Source: Roseateles_E sp005503085 (GTDB lineage: Bacteria; Pseudomonadota; Gammaproteobacteria; Burkholderiales; Burkholderiaceae_C). From it: a stretch of DNA of 46,093 bases. The notes below the pieces were generated by a model. The model did not search any database and was not told the DNA's origin. It saw nothing but the letters and a program-made list of their open reading frames with translations. A program made the translations under genes and the position numbers. Each line of letters begins with the position of its first letter. The stretch's first letter is position 1. This document shows, piece after piece, positions 16,125 through 23,096 of this stretch. The stretch is taken from positions 1-46,093 of the forward strand of contig NZ_JAQOWX010000033.1 in assembly GCF_028462495.1 (NCBI RefSeq). Reading direction: 5' to 3'.

Positions 16125-16157
16125 GGAGGGATGGTAGCGCCGGGCCGTAAGGCCTGG

Positions 16158-16177
16158 CTGCAGTCAGGCGACTGCAG
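16158..16177. repeat. Perfect inverted repeat between lipB and the Sel1 gene
   Basis: CTGCAGTC at 16158-16165 and GACTGCAG at 16170-16177 form a perfect 8-bp stem with a 4-base loop. It lies between two divergent genes, 34 bases before the lipB start and 41 bases before the Sel1 gene start. No T-run follows on either strand, so an operator or leader hairpin is more likely than a terminator. Confidence 0.5.
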
Positions 16178-16217
16178 TTGAGTTAGGGTTGATGCATCCA
16201 GCCCTGGAGATTCACTC

Positions 16218-16853
16218 ATGCGACTCATTGCTGTCCTGGTGCTGGCCCTGATCGGGCCGGTTCACGCGAACACGCTGGACCAGGCCCTGGCCGCCTACGA
16301 GCGCGGCGAGCTGGAGACGGCGGCCAAGGGCTTTGCCGAGCTGTCGCGCCAGGGCCTGCCGCTGGGCGACTACAACCTGGCGATGATGCATATCCGCAGC
16401 GAGCTGCCCCAGCCCGACCTGCCCGAGGCCAAACGCCTGCTGGAACGCGCGGCGTCACAGCGCCTGGTGCGGGCTCAGCTGGCGCTGGGTCAATGGCATG
16501 AGCAGGGGCTGCAAGGCAAGGCCGACCTGCGCGCCGCCGCGCACTGGTACGGGTTGGCGGCGGCCTCGGGCAGCGTGGACGGCCAGGTGCAGCTGGCCAC
16601 CGCCTATTACCTGGGTCGTGGCTTGGCCAAGAACATGGCCCAGGCCGCGCACTGGTATCGCGAGGCGGCCAAGGGTGGCGATGTCGGCGCGCAGTACCTG
16701 ATCGCGTCGATGTACGAGAAGGGCTTGGGGGTGAGCGCCGATCTGCGGCTGGCGCGCTACTGGTACGACATCGCCGCGCGCAATGGCGACGAGGCCGCGC
16801 CGGCCAAGCTCAAGGAGCTCGATCAGCGCCTGGCAGCGAAGCCAGCCGCCTAG
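16218..16853 (+). CDS. Sel1-repeat (tetratricopeptide-like) secreted protein
   Basis: A 211-residue protein with a cleavable signal (MRLIAVLVLALIGPVHA) and then helical Sel1 repeats. Typical repeats are seen at YNLAMMHIRSE, AQLALGQWHEQGLQGKADLRAAAHWY, VQLATAYYLGRGLAKNMAQAAHWY and AQYLIASMYEKGLGVSADLRLARYWY. Such proteins are periplasmic scaffolds for protein-protein contacts; no enzyme site is seen and the partner is unknown. The gene runs opposite to the lipBA and ybeD genes around it. Its stop codon shares bases with the ybeD stop (CTAG at 16850-16853), so the two genes converge with a 4-base overlap. Confidence 0.85.
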   Translation: MRLIAVLVLALIGPVHANTLDQALAAYERGELETAAKGFAELSRQGLPLGDYNLAMMHIRSELPQPDLPEAKRLLERAASQRLVRAQLALGQWHEQGLQGKADLRAAAHWYGLAAASGSVDGQVQLATAYYLGRGLAKNMAQAAHWYREAAKGGDVGAQYLIASMYEKGLGVSADLRLARYWYDIAARNGDEAAPAKLKELDQRLAAKPAA

Positions 16854-17137
16854 AGAACCACCTTCACCATCGGATGCGTAGTCAAGGTCCGATACAGCTC
16901 ATCGAGCTGCTCGCGGCTGGTCGCGGTGACGGTGATCGTCAGTCCCAGATAGTTGCCGCCCTTGCTGGGCCGCTGCTCGACGGTGGCGGCATCGAACTCG
17001 GGGTCGAAGTTCTTCGCCACCATCACGATGGCCTCGACAAAGCCCTCGACATGGGCTCCCATCACCTTGATCGGAAAGCGCGAGGGGTATTCGATCAGCG
17101 ACTGCTCGGGCGGGATGTCGGGCGGGGTGAAACTCAT
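16850..17137 (-). CDS. ybeD: YbeD/DUF493-family protein
   Basis: A 95-residue cytoplasmic protein of the DUF493 family, recognised from SLIEYPSRFPIKVMGA, the central GGNYLGLTITVTATSREQLDELYRTL and the C-terminal VKVVL. The fold resembles the ACT-like regulatory domain of phosphoglycerate dehydrogenase, but no defined biochemical role is known. The family is usually encoded with lipB, and here it lies just downstream of the aminotransferase on the same strand with a 14-base gap. Confidence 0.9.
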   Translation of the reverse strand: MSFTPPDIPPEQSLIEYPSRFPIKVMGAHVEGFVEAIVMVAKNFDPEFDAATVEQRPSKGGNYLGLTITVTATSREQLDELYRTLTTHPMVKVVL

Positions 17138-17151
17138 GATGGCTGCTCTTC

Positions 17152-18027
17152 TCAGATCGATTGCAATGGCTTGGCGCGCTGGTAGGCCTCGTACAGGCGG
17201 GCATAGACCGGTCCGGGCTTGCCGCGCAGCGCGCCATGGCCGACCGGCTCATGGTCCAGCGTCGTCACGGGCAGCACTTCCTTGGTGGCCGAGCTGAGGA
17301 TGATCTCGTCGGCGGCGAAGACCTCGGCTTCCGAGATCGGGCGCAGGTTGTAGCCGATGCCGCAGTCCTCGCAGAGCTCGCGCAGCAGTTCGACGCGGAT
17401 GCCCTCCAGCACCTGCTCGCTCTTGGGCACGCCCAGGAGTGCGCCTTCCTTGACGATCCAGACATTCGAGGACGAGGCCTCGGTCAGGTGTCCATCGCGG
17501 AACATGATGGTCTCCAGCGCACCCTGGTCGGCCGAGATCTGGCGCGCCAGCACATTGCCCAGCAGCGAGGTGCTCTTGATGTCGCCGCGCTCCCAGCGGA
17601 AGTCGCGGGCCGACAGGCAGGCCACGCCGTGATGGCGCTCCTCGGCCGACACCAACTTGGCCGGCGCACTGTAGGAGAAAGCGGTGGGCGCGATGTCCTT
17701 GGGCATCACATGGTTGCGCGGCGCGACACCGCGGGTAATCTGCAGATACAGCCACTGATCGTCGGCATCGACCGAGGCGATCAGCTGCCGTCCCACCGCC
17801 AGCCATTCGGCGCGGGTCAGCGGGTTCTCGATGCGCAGCTTGGAGAGGCTGCGGTCCAGCCGGTCCATATGCGAGTCGAAGCGGAACAGGCGCCGGCCAT
17901 AGACCGGCACCATCTCGTAGACGCCATCGCCGAAGATGAAGCCGCGATCCATCACCGAGATCTTGGCCTCGGCCAGCGGCGTGTACTCACCATTCAGATA
18001 ACAGCGGACATCGGGCAGTGCGTGCAT
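17152..18027 (-). CDS. dat: D-amino acid aminotransferase (fold-type IV PLP enzyme)
   Basis: A 291-residue pyridoxal-phosphate enzyme. The Schiff-base lysine is Lys151 in RGDIKSTSLLGNV. LTEASSSNVWIV near 180 and the N-terminal VMDRGFIFGDGVYE are family landmarks. It is likely to interconvert D-alanine and D-glutamate for peptidoglycan precursors. The neighbouring D,D-carboxypeptidase gene 38 bases upstream supports a cell-wall context. Branched-chain aminotransferase or aminodeoxychorismate lyase are related alternatives, but the conserved dac-dat-ybeD-lipB-lipA order of betaproteobacteria favours this call. Confidence 0.87.
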   Translation of the reverse strand: MHALPDVRCYLNGEYTPLAEAKISVMDRGFIFGDGVYEMVPVYGRRLFRFDSHMDRLDRSLSKLRIENPLTRAEWLAVGRQLIASVDADDQWLYLQITRGVAPRNHVMPKDIAPTAFSYSAPAKLVSAEERHHGVACLSARDFRWERGDIKSTSLLGNVLARQISADQGALETIMFRDGHLTEASSSNVWIVKEGALLGVPKSEQVLEGIRVELLRELCEDCGIGYNLRPISEAEVFAADEIILSSATKEVLPVTTLDHEPVGHGALRGKPGPVYARLYEAYQRAKPLQSI

Positions 18028-18065
18028 GGAGTTCTCCTCGGACCCATCAAGAGCTTACGCCCGAA

Positions 18066-19214
18066 TCACTTGATCCAGAGCCGGATCGCGTCCCAGGCCC
18101 GGCCGAAGATGCCGGCCAGCGGCACCTCCTGCTGCACCACCAGCGGCACCTCGGCCACCGGCGTGCCGGCGGCCGTCATCACCTTCAGTGTGCCGACGCG
18201 CTGGCCCTTGGCCAGCGGCGCGACCAGCGGGTCGGTGCGCTCGACCTTGGTCTGCAGCTTGCCGCCCTCGCCGCGCGGCACTGCAATGAAAACCGCTCCC
18301 GCCGCGCCCAGCTTGGCCTCGGGCACGGCGCCCTTCCACACCGGCACGGTGGAGACGGCCTGATCCTTGTCGAACAAGCGCACTGCGTCATAGGCCGAGT
18401 AGCCCCAGTTCAGCAGCTTCTGGCTTTCGCTGGCGCGGGCCTGCATCGAGGCCGTGCCCATCACGACACTGATCAGGCGGCGCTTGCCGTTCGGGAACTC
18501 GCGCTGGGCGCTGGTGACCAGGCAATAGCCGGCCGCCTCGGTGTAGCCGGTCTTCAGGCCGTCGACGCTGGGGTCGCGGCCCAGCAGCAGATTGCGGTTG
18601 GGCTGGCGGATCTTGTTATAGGTGTACTCGCGCTGCGAGTAGTAGCCGTAGTACTCGGGGAAGTCGCGGATCAGGCTGGCGGCGATCACTGACAGATCGC
18701 GCGCGCTGCTCTTGTGGCCCGGCTCGGTCATGCCGGTGACGTTCTTGAACTGGGTGTTCTTCAGGCCCCAGGCCTGGGCCTGGCGGTTCATCATCGCGAC
18801 GAACTGCTCGACCGTGCCCCCCACGCCCTCGGCCAGCGCCACCGAGGCGTCATTGCCCGACTGAATGATCATGCCGCGCAGCAGCTCGTCGACCTTGGGC
18901 GTCATCGTCGTGTCGATAAACATCAACGAGGGATCGCCCTTGCGCTCGTCCCAGGCACGCTGGGACACCGTCAGCGTCTGCTCCAGCGTCAGGCGTTTTT
19001 CCTTCAGCGCGCTGAACACGATATAGGCCGTCATCAGCTTGGTCAGCGAGGCTGGGTCTTGCGGCTGGTCGGCTTCGCGCTCGGCCAGCACCTTGTTGGC
19101 CGTGACGTCGAACAGGATGAAATTGCGCGCGGCAATCTCGGGCGGCTGCGGCGCCTGGGCCAAGGTGTTGAGGGCGCTGGCGGCGGCCAGCACGAAGGCA
19201 ATCAATCGCTTCAT
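18066..19214 (-). CDS. dacC: D-alanyl-D-alanine carboxypeptidase (PBP5/6 type)
   Basis: Periplasmic penicillin-binding protein that trims the terminal D-Ala from peptidoglycan stem peptides. The signal MKRLIAFVLAAASALNTLAQ is followed by the three active-site motifs: SLTK with nucleophile Ser56, SGN at 119-121, and KTG at 221-223. A beta-rich C-terminal domain and a final amphipathic helix (FGRAWDAIRLWIK) suit peripheral anchoring to the inner membrane. The 382 residues fit class A low-mass enzymes. It is the first gene of the block running leftward through dat and ybeD. The symbol could equally be dacA. Confidence 0.94.
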   Translation of the reverse strand: MKRLIAFVLAAASALNTLAQAPQPPEIAARNFILFDVTANKVLAEREADQPQDPASLTKLMTAYIVFSALKEKRLTLEQTLTVSQRAWDERKGDPSLMFIDTTMTPKVDELLRGMIIQSGNDASVALAEGVGGTVEQFVAMMNRQAQAWGLKNTQFKNVTGMTEPGHKSSARDLSVIAASLIRDFPEYYGYYSQREYTYNKIRQPNRNLLLGRDPSVDGLKTGYTEAAGYCLVTSAQREFPNGKRRLISVVMGTASMQARASESQKLLNWGYSAYDAVRLFDKDQAVSTVPVWKGAVPEAKLGAAGAVFIAVPRGEGGKLQTKVERTDPLVAPLAKGQRVGTLKVMTAAGTPVAEVPLVVQQEVPLAGIFGRAWDAIRLWIK

Positions 19215-19243
19215 CGGAACAGGGTCTCAGGGAAAGGGGCGGA

Positions 19244-19861
19244 TCAGGCAGGGTGCCAGCCGCGCAGAACAATGTCCTTGAGCAGCGGCAGCTGCCCATG
19301 GAAGAAATGGCCGACGCCGGGCACGACGGTGACCGGCAGCGCCTGCGGCCGCGCCCAGTCCAGCACGGCGGCCAGCGGCACGACATCGTCGGCCTCGCCA
19401 TGGATCACCAGGGTGTCGGCCGGCACCGGCGCGGTGTCGAAGCGGCTGGTGGCCGGGCCGACCAGACACAGGCGCTCGGCGGCGACCTCCAGGCGGCGCG
19501 CCGCCTGCGAGGCGACGAAGCCGCCGAAGGAAAAGCCGGCCAGCGCAAGCGGCAGCGCTGCGTCGCGGGCGTGAGCGATCACGGCCAGCGCATCGTCAAC
19601 CTCGCCGCGCCCCTCGTCCCAGGCACCGGCCGAGCGGCCGATACCACGGAAGTTGAAGCGCACAGCGCGGTAGCCCATCTGCACAAAGGCACGCGCCAGC
19701 GTCTGCACGACCTTGTTGTCCATCGTGCCGCCCTGCGTCGGGTTCGGATGGCAGATCACCGCGACGCCGCGCAAGACCTGACTCTCGGCCGGCAGATCCA
19801 CCGCGCACTCGATCTCGCCAGCCGGGCCGGCGATCAGCAGCTTCTCGGTTCGCGAATTCAT
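19244..19861 (-). CDS. Alpha/beta hydrolase
   Basis: A 205-residue cytoplasmic hydrolase of the dienelactone-hydrolase-like family common in proteobacteria. The nucleophile elbow is GFSFGG, the oxyanion segment is VAVICHPNPTQGGTMDNKVV, and the terminal HGEADDVVPL and GVGHFFHG supply the acid and His. The start at 19861 (MNSRTEKLLIAGPAGEIE) is chosen because the longer reading is a shadow of the ferredoxin gene. The substrate is unknown. It lies 4 bases downstream of the ferredoxin gene, an arrangement that suggests cotranscription. Confidence 0.85.
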   Translation of the reverse strand: MNSRTEKLLIAGPAGEIECAVDLPAESQVLRGVAVICHPNPTQGGTMDNKVVQTLARAFVQMGYRAVRFNFRGIGRSAGAWDEGRGEVDDALAVIAHARDAALPLALAGFSFGGFVASQAARRLEVAAERLCLVGPATSRFDTAPVPADTLVIHGEADDVVPLAAVLDWARPQALPVTVVPGVGHFFHGQLPLLKDIVLRGWHPA

Positions 19862-19865
19862 TGCT

Positions 19866-20192
19866 TCAGCGCCCGACGTTGTCAGGCAGCACCAGACGCT
19901 CGACCACCCGGCCCTGCTGCAGATGCTGCTCGACGATCTCGTCGATATCGCTGGCATCGACATAGCTGTACCAGACCGCGTCCGGATAGACCACGGCCAC
20001 CGGGCCGCCGGAGCAGCGGTCCAAGCAGCCGGCCTTGTTGACGCGCACGCCGCCGGGGCCGGCCAGGCCCAGGGACTTGACCCTGGACTTGCAGTGATCG
20101 AAGCCGGCCTGCGCACCATGCTGGGCGCAGGCGTTGTCGCCGCTGTCGCGCTGGTTCAGGCAGAAGAAGATGTGGCGCTGGAAATAGCTCAT
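19866..20192 (-). CDS. Thioredoxin-like 2Fe-2S ferredoxin
   Basis: A 108-residue electron carrier of the Shethna/Aquifex-type family with a thioredoxin fold. Cluster ligands are probably Cys11 (IFFCLNQR), Cys22 (NACAQHG), Cys56 and Cys60 (AGCLDRCSGGP); Cys34 is extra. PVAVVYPDAVWYSYV is a family signature. The redox partner is not encoded nearby. Start and spacing to the following hydrolase gene suggest one transcript from about 20.2 kb. Confidence 0.9.
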   Translation of the reverse strand: MSYFQRHIFFCLNQRDSGDNACAQHGAQAGFDHCKSRVKSLGLAGPGGVRVNKAGCLDRCSGGPVAVVYPDAVWYSYVDASDIDEIVEQHLQQGRVVERLVLPDNVGR

Positions 20193-20217
20193 GGCCGCGA
20201 TTGTAGGCAGTGCGGGT

Positions 20218-21357
20218 TTATCCCTGGGTCTCGCGCCGCGCCAGCAGCGCCAGCAGCCAGGCCAACACGCCGAATGGCCAGAGCCAGCCGACCCATTGCG
20301 CCAGGCCGTAGAAGCTGATGAAGCGGCCCTGCTCCCAGGCTTGCAGGCTTTGCGCCAGGTAGGGATCGGTGGGCGCCTCGCTGACCATCGCGATCAGCGC
20401 GCTGGTCACCACCAGACCCCAGGCCGCGCAGGCACGGCGCGAGAACGCGCAGAGGATGCAGGCCAGCCCCAGGCCCAGTGCCAGCCCCGGCCAGGTGCTC
20501 AGGGTCAGCCAGGCCCAGGCATGCTGGGGGCCGAAATTCAGCGCGGTCGACAAGGCCGTGCTGAGCACACCCAGCGCGGCCGCGCCGAACACCAGGGCCA
20601 GGCGTTGCCAGCCGGGCAGCGCCACCGACAGGGCCAGCAGGCAGGGCGCCAGCAAGCCCAAAGCAATCGTGATGCCCTCCAGTCCCGGCGGCAGCGCCCG
20701 CTGCAGCGCCGGCTCGGCCAGTTCCTCCCATTGCAGCGCCCAGGGCGTGCCTTCCAGCAGGCTGGCGGCGAGTTCCTGCAACCGGGGCAAGACCTGACCC
20801 AGACCCAGAGGCACCGGCGCCGGAAACAGCAGGGCCACCGGCCACAGCGCCAGCAAGGCCAGCGCACCGGCGCTGTGCGGCACAAACCAGTGCTCGCGCC
20901 GGCCCTGCCAGCGGGTCAGGCCGCCGGCAAGATGAAGCACCAGGCCGAGCAGCAGACCGGCCGCCGCGCCCGCGCTATTGAGCAGCCAGTCGACCAGGGA
21001 AGGCACCCGCCGCGGCAGGAAGTACTGCAGGCTCTCCATGCCGAAGGACAGCAGCGGCGGCAGCAGCAGGCCCAGCAGCAGGCAGCGACGCAGCCGCAGC
21101 CCGCTGCGCACGGCCGCGGCAAACATCAGCAGGCCCAGCGGCATATAGCCGAGCAGATTGGCGTGCACATCGAAGCCGCCCCAGTACTTGGGCCAGGGCA
21201 GACCGATCAGCCCCCAAGCATCGACCGTCGGCGGCAGGGTCCAGGGCCAGAACGGGTAGAGGCTGGCATAGACCACCAACCCTGCATAGGCCAGGGCCAG
21301 CAGCGTGGCCGAACTGCGGCGGCGCGGCAGCGGCTGCGGCAGCCAGCGCGCCATCAT
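20218..21357 (-). CDS. VanZ-family integral membrane protein
   Basis: A 379-residue protein with about nine to ten hydrophobic helices. The VanZ-like core lies in the first 140 residues: VVYASLYPFWPW, DVHANLLGYMPLGLL, SFGMESLQYFLPRRVPSLVDWLLNSAGAAAG. VanZ in enterococci gives mild teicoplanin resistance, but most family members have unknown function and the label says little about the role here. The remaining 200 residues are extra membrane segments not found in small VanZ proteins. The ATG at 21357 overlaps the hemJ stop (TGATG), so the two are translationally coupled. A second ATG at 21354 is equally possible. Confidence 0.82.
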   Translation of the reverse strand: MMARWLPQPLPRRRSSATLLALAYAGLVVYASLYPFWPWTLPPTVDAWGLIGLPWPKYWGGFDVHANLLGYMPLGLLMFAAAVRSGLRLRRCLLLGLLLPPLLSFGMESLQYFLPRRVPSLVDWLLNSAGAAAGLLLGLVLHLAGGLTRWQGRREHWFVPHSAGALALLALWPVALLFPAPVPLGLGQVLPRLQELAASLLEGTPWALQWEELAEPALQRALPPGLEGITIALGLLAPCLLALSVALPGWQRLALVFGAAALGVLSTALSTALNFGPQHAWAWLTLSTWPGLALGLGLACILCAFSRRACAAWGLVVTSALIAMVSEAPTDPYLAQSLQAWEQGRFISFYGLAQWVGWLWPFGVLAWLLALLARRETQG

Positions 21358-21785
21358 CAGAAGGGCTTGACCACCACCAGGATCACGATGGCGGCAAAGA
21401 TCAGGACCGAGACCTCGTTGAAGACGCGTAACCAGCGATGGCTGCGCTTGTTGGCCATTTGCTCGAAGCGGCGCAGCTGAGCGCGGCAGACATGGTGGTA
21501 GCCGACGGCCAGGAGCACCAGGCTCAGCTTGGCATGCATCCAGCCATTGCCGGGGCCGCGGCCGATGCCGTAGTAAAGCCATAGCACCAGGCCCAGGGCC
21601 AGGGCCGGAATCATCAGCAGGCTCATGAACTTGTAGAGCTTGTGTCCCATCAGCAGCAGGCGTTCGCGCTCGGCGTGGCTGTCGGCGGGCACCATGGCCA
21701 GGTTGACGAACAGCCTGGGCATATAGAACAGGCCGGCAAACCAGGCGGCCACGAAGACGATGTGAAAGGCTTTGATCCAGAGCAT
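21357..21785 (-). CDS. hemJ: HemJ-type protoporphyrinogen IX oxidase / CopD-family membrane protein
   Basis: A 142-residue protein with four transmembrane helices. The N-terminus MLWIKAFHIVFVAAWFAGLFYMPRL contains the conserved His8 and the Arg after the helix. GWMHAKLSLVLLAVGYHHV and the C-terminal RVFNEVSVLIFAAIVILVVVKPF also match HemJ. HemJ performs the six-electron oxidation of protoporphyrinogen IX where HemG and HemY are absent. The divergently oriented hemB just beyond the intergenic region supports a heme role. The start at 21785 is chosen because it begins the hydrophobic domain; longer readings add a low-complexity extension. Confidence 0.85.
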   Translation of the reverse strand: MLWIKAFHIVFVAAWFAGLFYMPRLFVNLAMVPADSHAERERLLLMGHKLYKFMSLLMIPALALGLVLWLYYGIGRGPGNGWMHAKLSLVLLAVGYHHVCRAQLRRFEQMANKRSHRWLRVFNEVSVLIFAAIVILVVVKPF

Positions 21786-21860
21786 CGGGCCATCATACGG
21801 CCCGGGTCCGGAGGCCCCGCTGGCGCGGATGGCAGAGTTGCAAGCAAAAACCGCAGGCAC

Positions 21861-21888
21861 AAAAAACCCCGGCTGAAGAGCCGGGGTT
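21861..21888 (-). terminator. Intrinsic terminator, minus strand
   Basis: On the minus strand AACCCCGGCT-CTTC-AGCCGGGGTT makes a 10-bp stem with a 4-base loop, directly followed by a run of six T. No protein gene ends here on that strand; the next one rightward, hemB, is on the plus strand. The terminator must therefore serve a short transcript made in the hemJ-hemB gap. Confidence 0.85.
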
Positions 21889-21971
21889 GGAAAGCCTTTT
21901 CGCTGTCATCACGTCAAGGCTCCTGCTCAGGGAGGAAAAGCAGGGGACGACCACCTTGCGGCTATCATCCG
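21861..21971 (-). ncRNA. Candidate small RNA with an anti-Shine-Dalgarno hairpin
   Basis: On the minus strand an extended -10 (TGTTAAAAT, hexamer at 21978-21983) is followed by about 110 bases without a convincing gene and then a strong intrinsic terminator. Within it, CCTGCT and AGCAGG at 21922-21944 form a 6-bp stem whose 11-base loop reads TTTCCTCCCTG, exposing CCTCCC, the complement of a ribosome-binding site. CcsR/cuckoo RNAs of alpha- and betaproteobacteria are known for such C/U-rich loops, but relationship to them is only a guess. No good -35 is seen. The end is set by the terminator and the 5' end is inferred from the -10. Confidence 0.5.
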
Positions 21972-22004
21972 TTGGCGATTTTAACAGAGCCGTCGCAATC
22001 GCGT

Positions 22005-22026
22005 CTCTACGGGATGTTGCGTAGAG
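22005..22026. repeat. Inverted repeat upstream of hemB
   Basis: CTCTACG at 22005-22011 and CGTAGAG at 22020-22026 form a perfect 7-bp inverted repeat with an 8-base centre. It lies 54 bases before the hemB start and 22 bases upstream of the -10 of the candidate small RNA on the other strand. A regulator bound here could affect both; none can be named. Confidence 0.45.
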
Positions 22027-22079
22027 TGAGCAGATTGGCACGCTGGCGGCCCTCACCCCCTCATTCTCGGAGCCTGCCC

Positions 22080-23096
22080 TTGTCGTCCCGCGCCCAGATT
22101 CCCGCCCCTTTTCCGGCCAGCCGCCCGCGCCGCCTGCGCCGCGATGCCTTCACCCGTGAGCTGGTGCGCGAGCACCACTTGCGGACCAGCGACCTGATAC
22201 TGCCGGTGTTCGTGCACGAGGGCGTCGACAGGATCGAGCCGGTCGCCTCGATGCCCGGCGTTGCGCGCTTGAGCCTGGACCGGCTGCTGGGCGTGGCGGA
22301 GGAATGCGTCGCACTGGGCATTCCGGTGCTGGCCCTGTTTCCGGTCATCGACGCCTCGCTGAAGACGCCCGATGGCCAGGAGGCCACCAACCCCGACGGC
22401 CTGGTGCCGCGCGTCGTGCGTGCACTGAAAGAAAATTTCCCGCAGCTGGGGGTGCTGACCGATGTGGCGCTGGACCCATACACGAGCCACGGCCAGGACG
22501 GCGTGCTGGACGAGCAGGGCTATATCATCAATGACCGCACGGTCGAGATCCTGGCCCGGCAGGCCCTGGTCCAGGCCCAGGCCGGTGTGGACATCGTCGC
22601 ACCCAGCGACATGATGGACGGCAGGATCGGAGCGATTCGAGCCGCCCTCGAATCGAGCGGCGCGATCCATACGCGCATCATGGCCTACAGCGCCAAGTAC
22701 GCCAGCGCCTTCTACGGCCCCTTCCGCGATGCGGTCGGCTCGGCCGCCAATCTGGGCAAGGCAGACAAGAAGACCTACCAGATGGATCCGGGCAATAGCG
22801 ACGAGGCCTTGCGCGAGGTGGCGCTGGACCTGGCCGAGGGCGCCGATATGGTGATGGTCAAGCCCGGCATGCCATATCTGGACATCGTGCGGCGGGTGAA
22901 GGACGAGTTCCGCGTGCCGACCTTTGCCTACCAGGTCAGCGGCGAGTACGCGATGCTGAAGGCCGCCGCCGCCAATGGCTGGCTCGATCATGATGCGGTG
23001 ATGATGGAATCGCTGCTGGCCTTCAAGCGCGCCGGCGCCGATGGCGTGCTGAGCTATTTCGCGCTGGAAGCCGCCCGGCTGTTGAAGAAGGGTTGA
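22080..23096 (+). CDS. hemB: Delta-aminolevulinic acid dehydratase (porphobilinogen synthase)
   Basis: Condenses two 5-aminolevulinate molecules to porphobilinogen in heme synthesis. Catalytic lysines lie in YSAKYASAFYGPFRDA and MVMVKPGMPYLDIVRR. The metal loop reads TDVALDPYTSHGQDG with no cysteine cluster, so this is a Mg-type rather than Zn-type enzyme. The TTG at 22080 is preferred as start: GGAG lies about 8 bases upstream, and it gives 338 residues with a short leader before RPRRLRRDAFTR, the usual betaproteobacterial N-terminus. An ATG at 22014 is in frame but adds 22 unconserved residues. The stop overlaps the corA start (TGATG). Confidence 0.95.
   Translation: MSSRAQIPAPFPASRPRRLRRDAFTRELVREHHLRTSDLILPVFVHEGVDRIEPVASMPGVARLSLDRLLGVAEECVALGIPVLALFPVIDASLKTPDGQEATNPDGLVPRVVRALKENFPQLGVLTDVALDPYTSHGQDGVLDEQGYIINDRTVEILARQALVQAQAGVDIVAPSDMMDGRIGAIRAALESSGAIHTRIMAYSAKYASAFYGPFRDAVGSAANLGKADKKTYQMDPGNSDEALREVALDLAEGADMVMVKPGMPYLDIVRRVKDEFRVPTFAYQVSGEYAMLKAAAANGWLDHDAVMMESLLAFKRAGADGVLSYFALEAARLLKKG

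Noticed and set aside
21642..22079. Long upstream in-frame extension of hemB
   Set aside because: It overlaps hemJ on the other strand, has no family similarity, and a TTG with GGAG at 22080 gives the normal HemB length.
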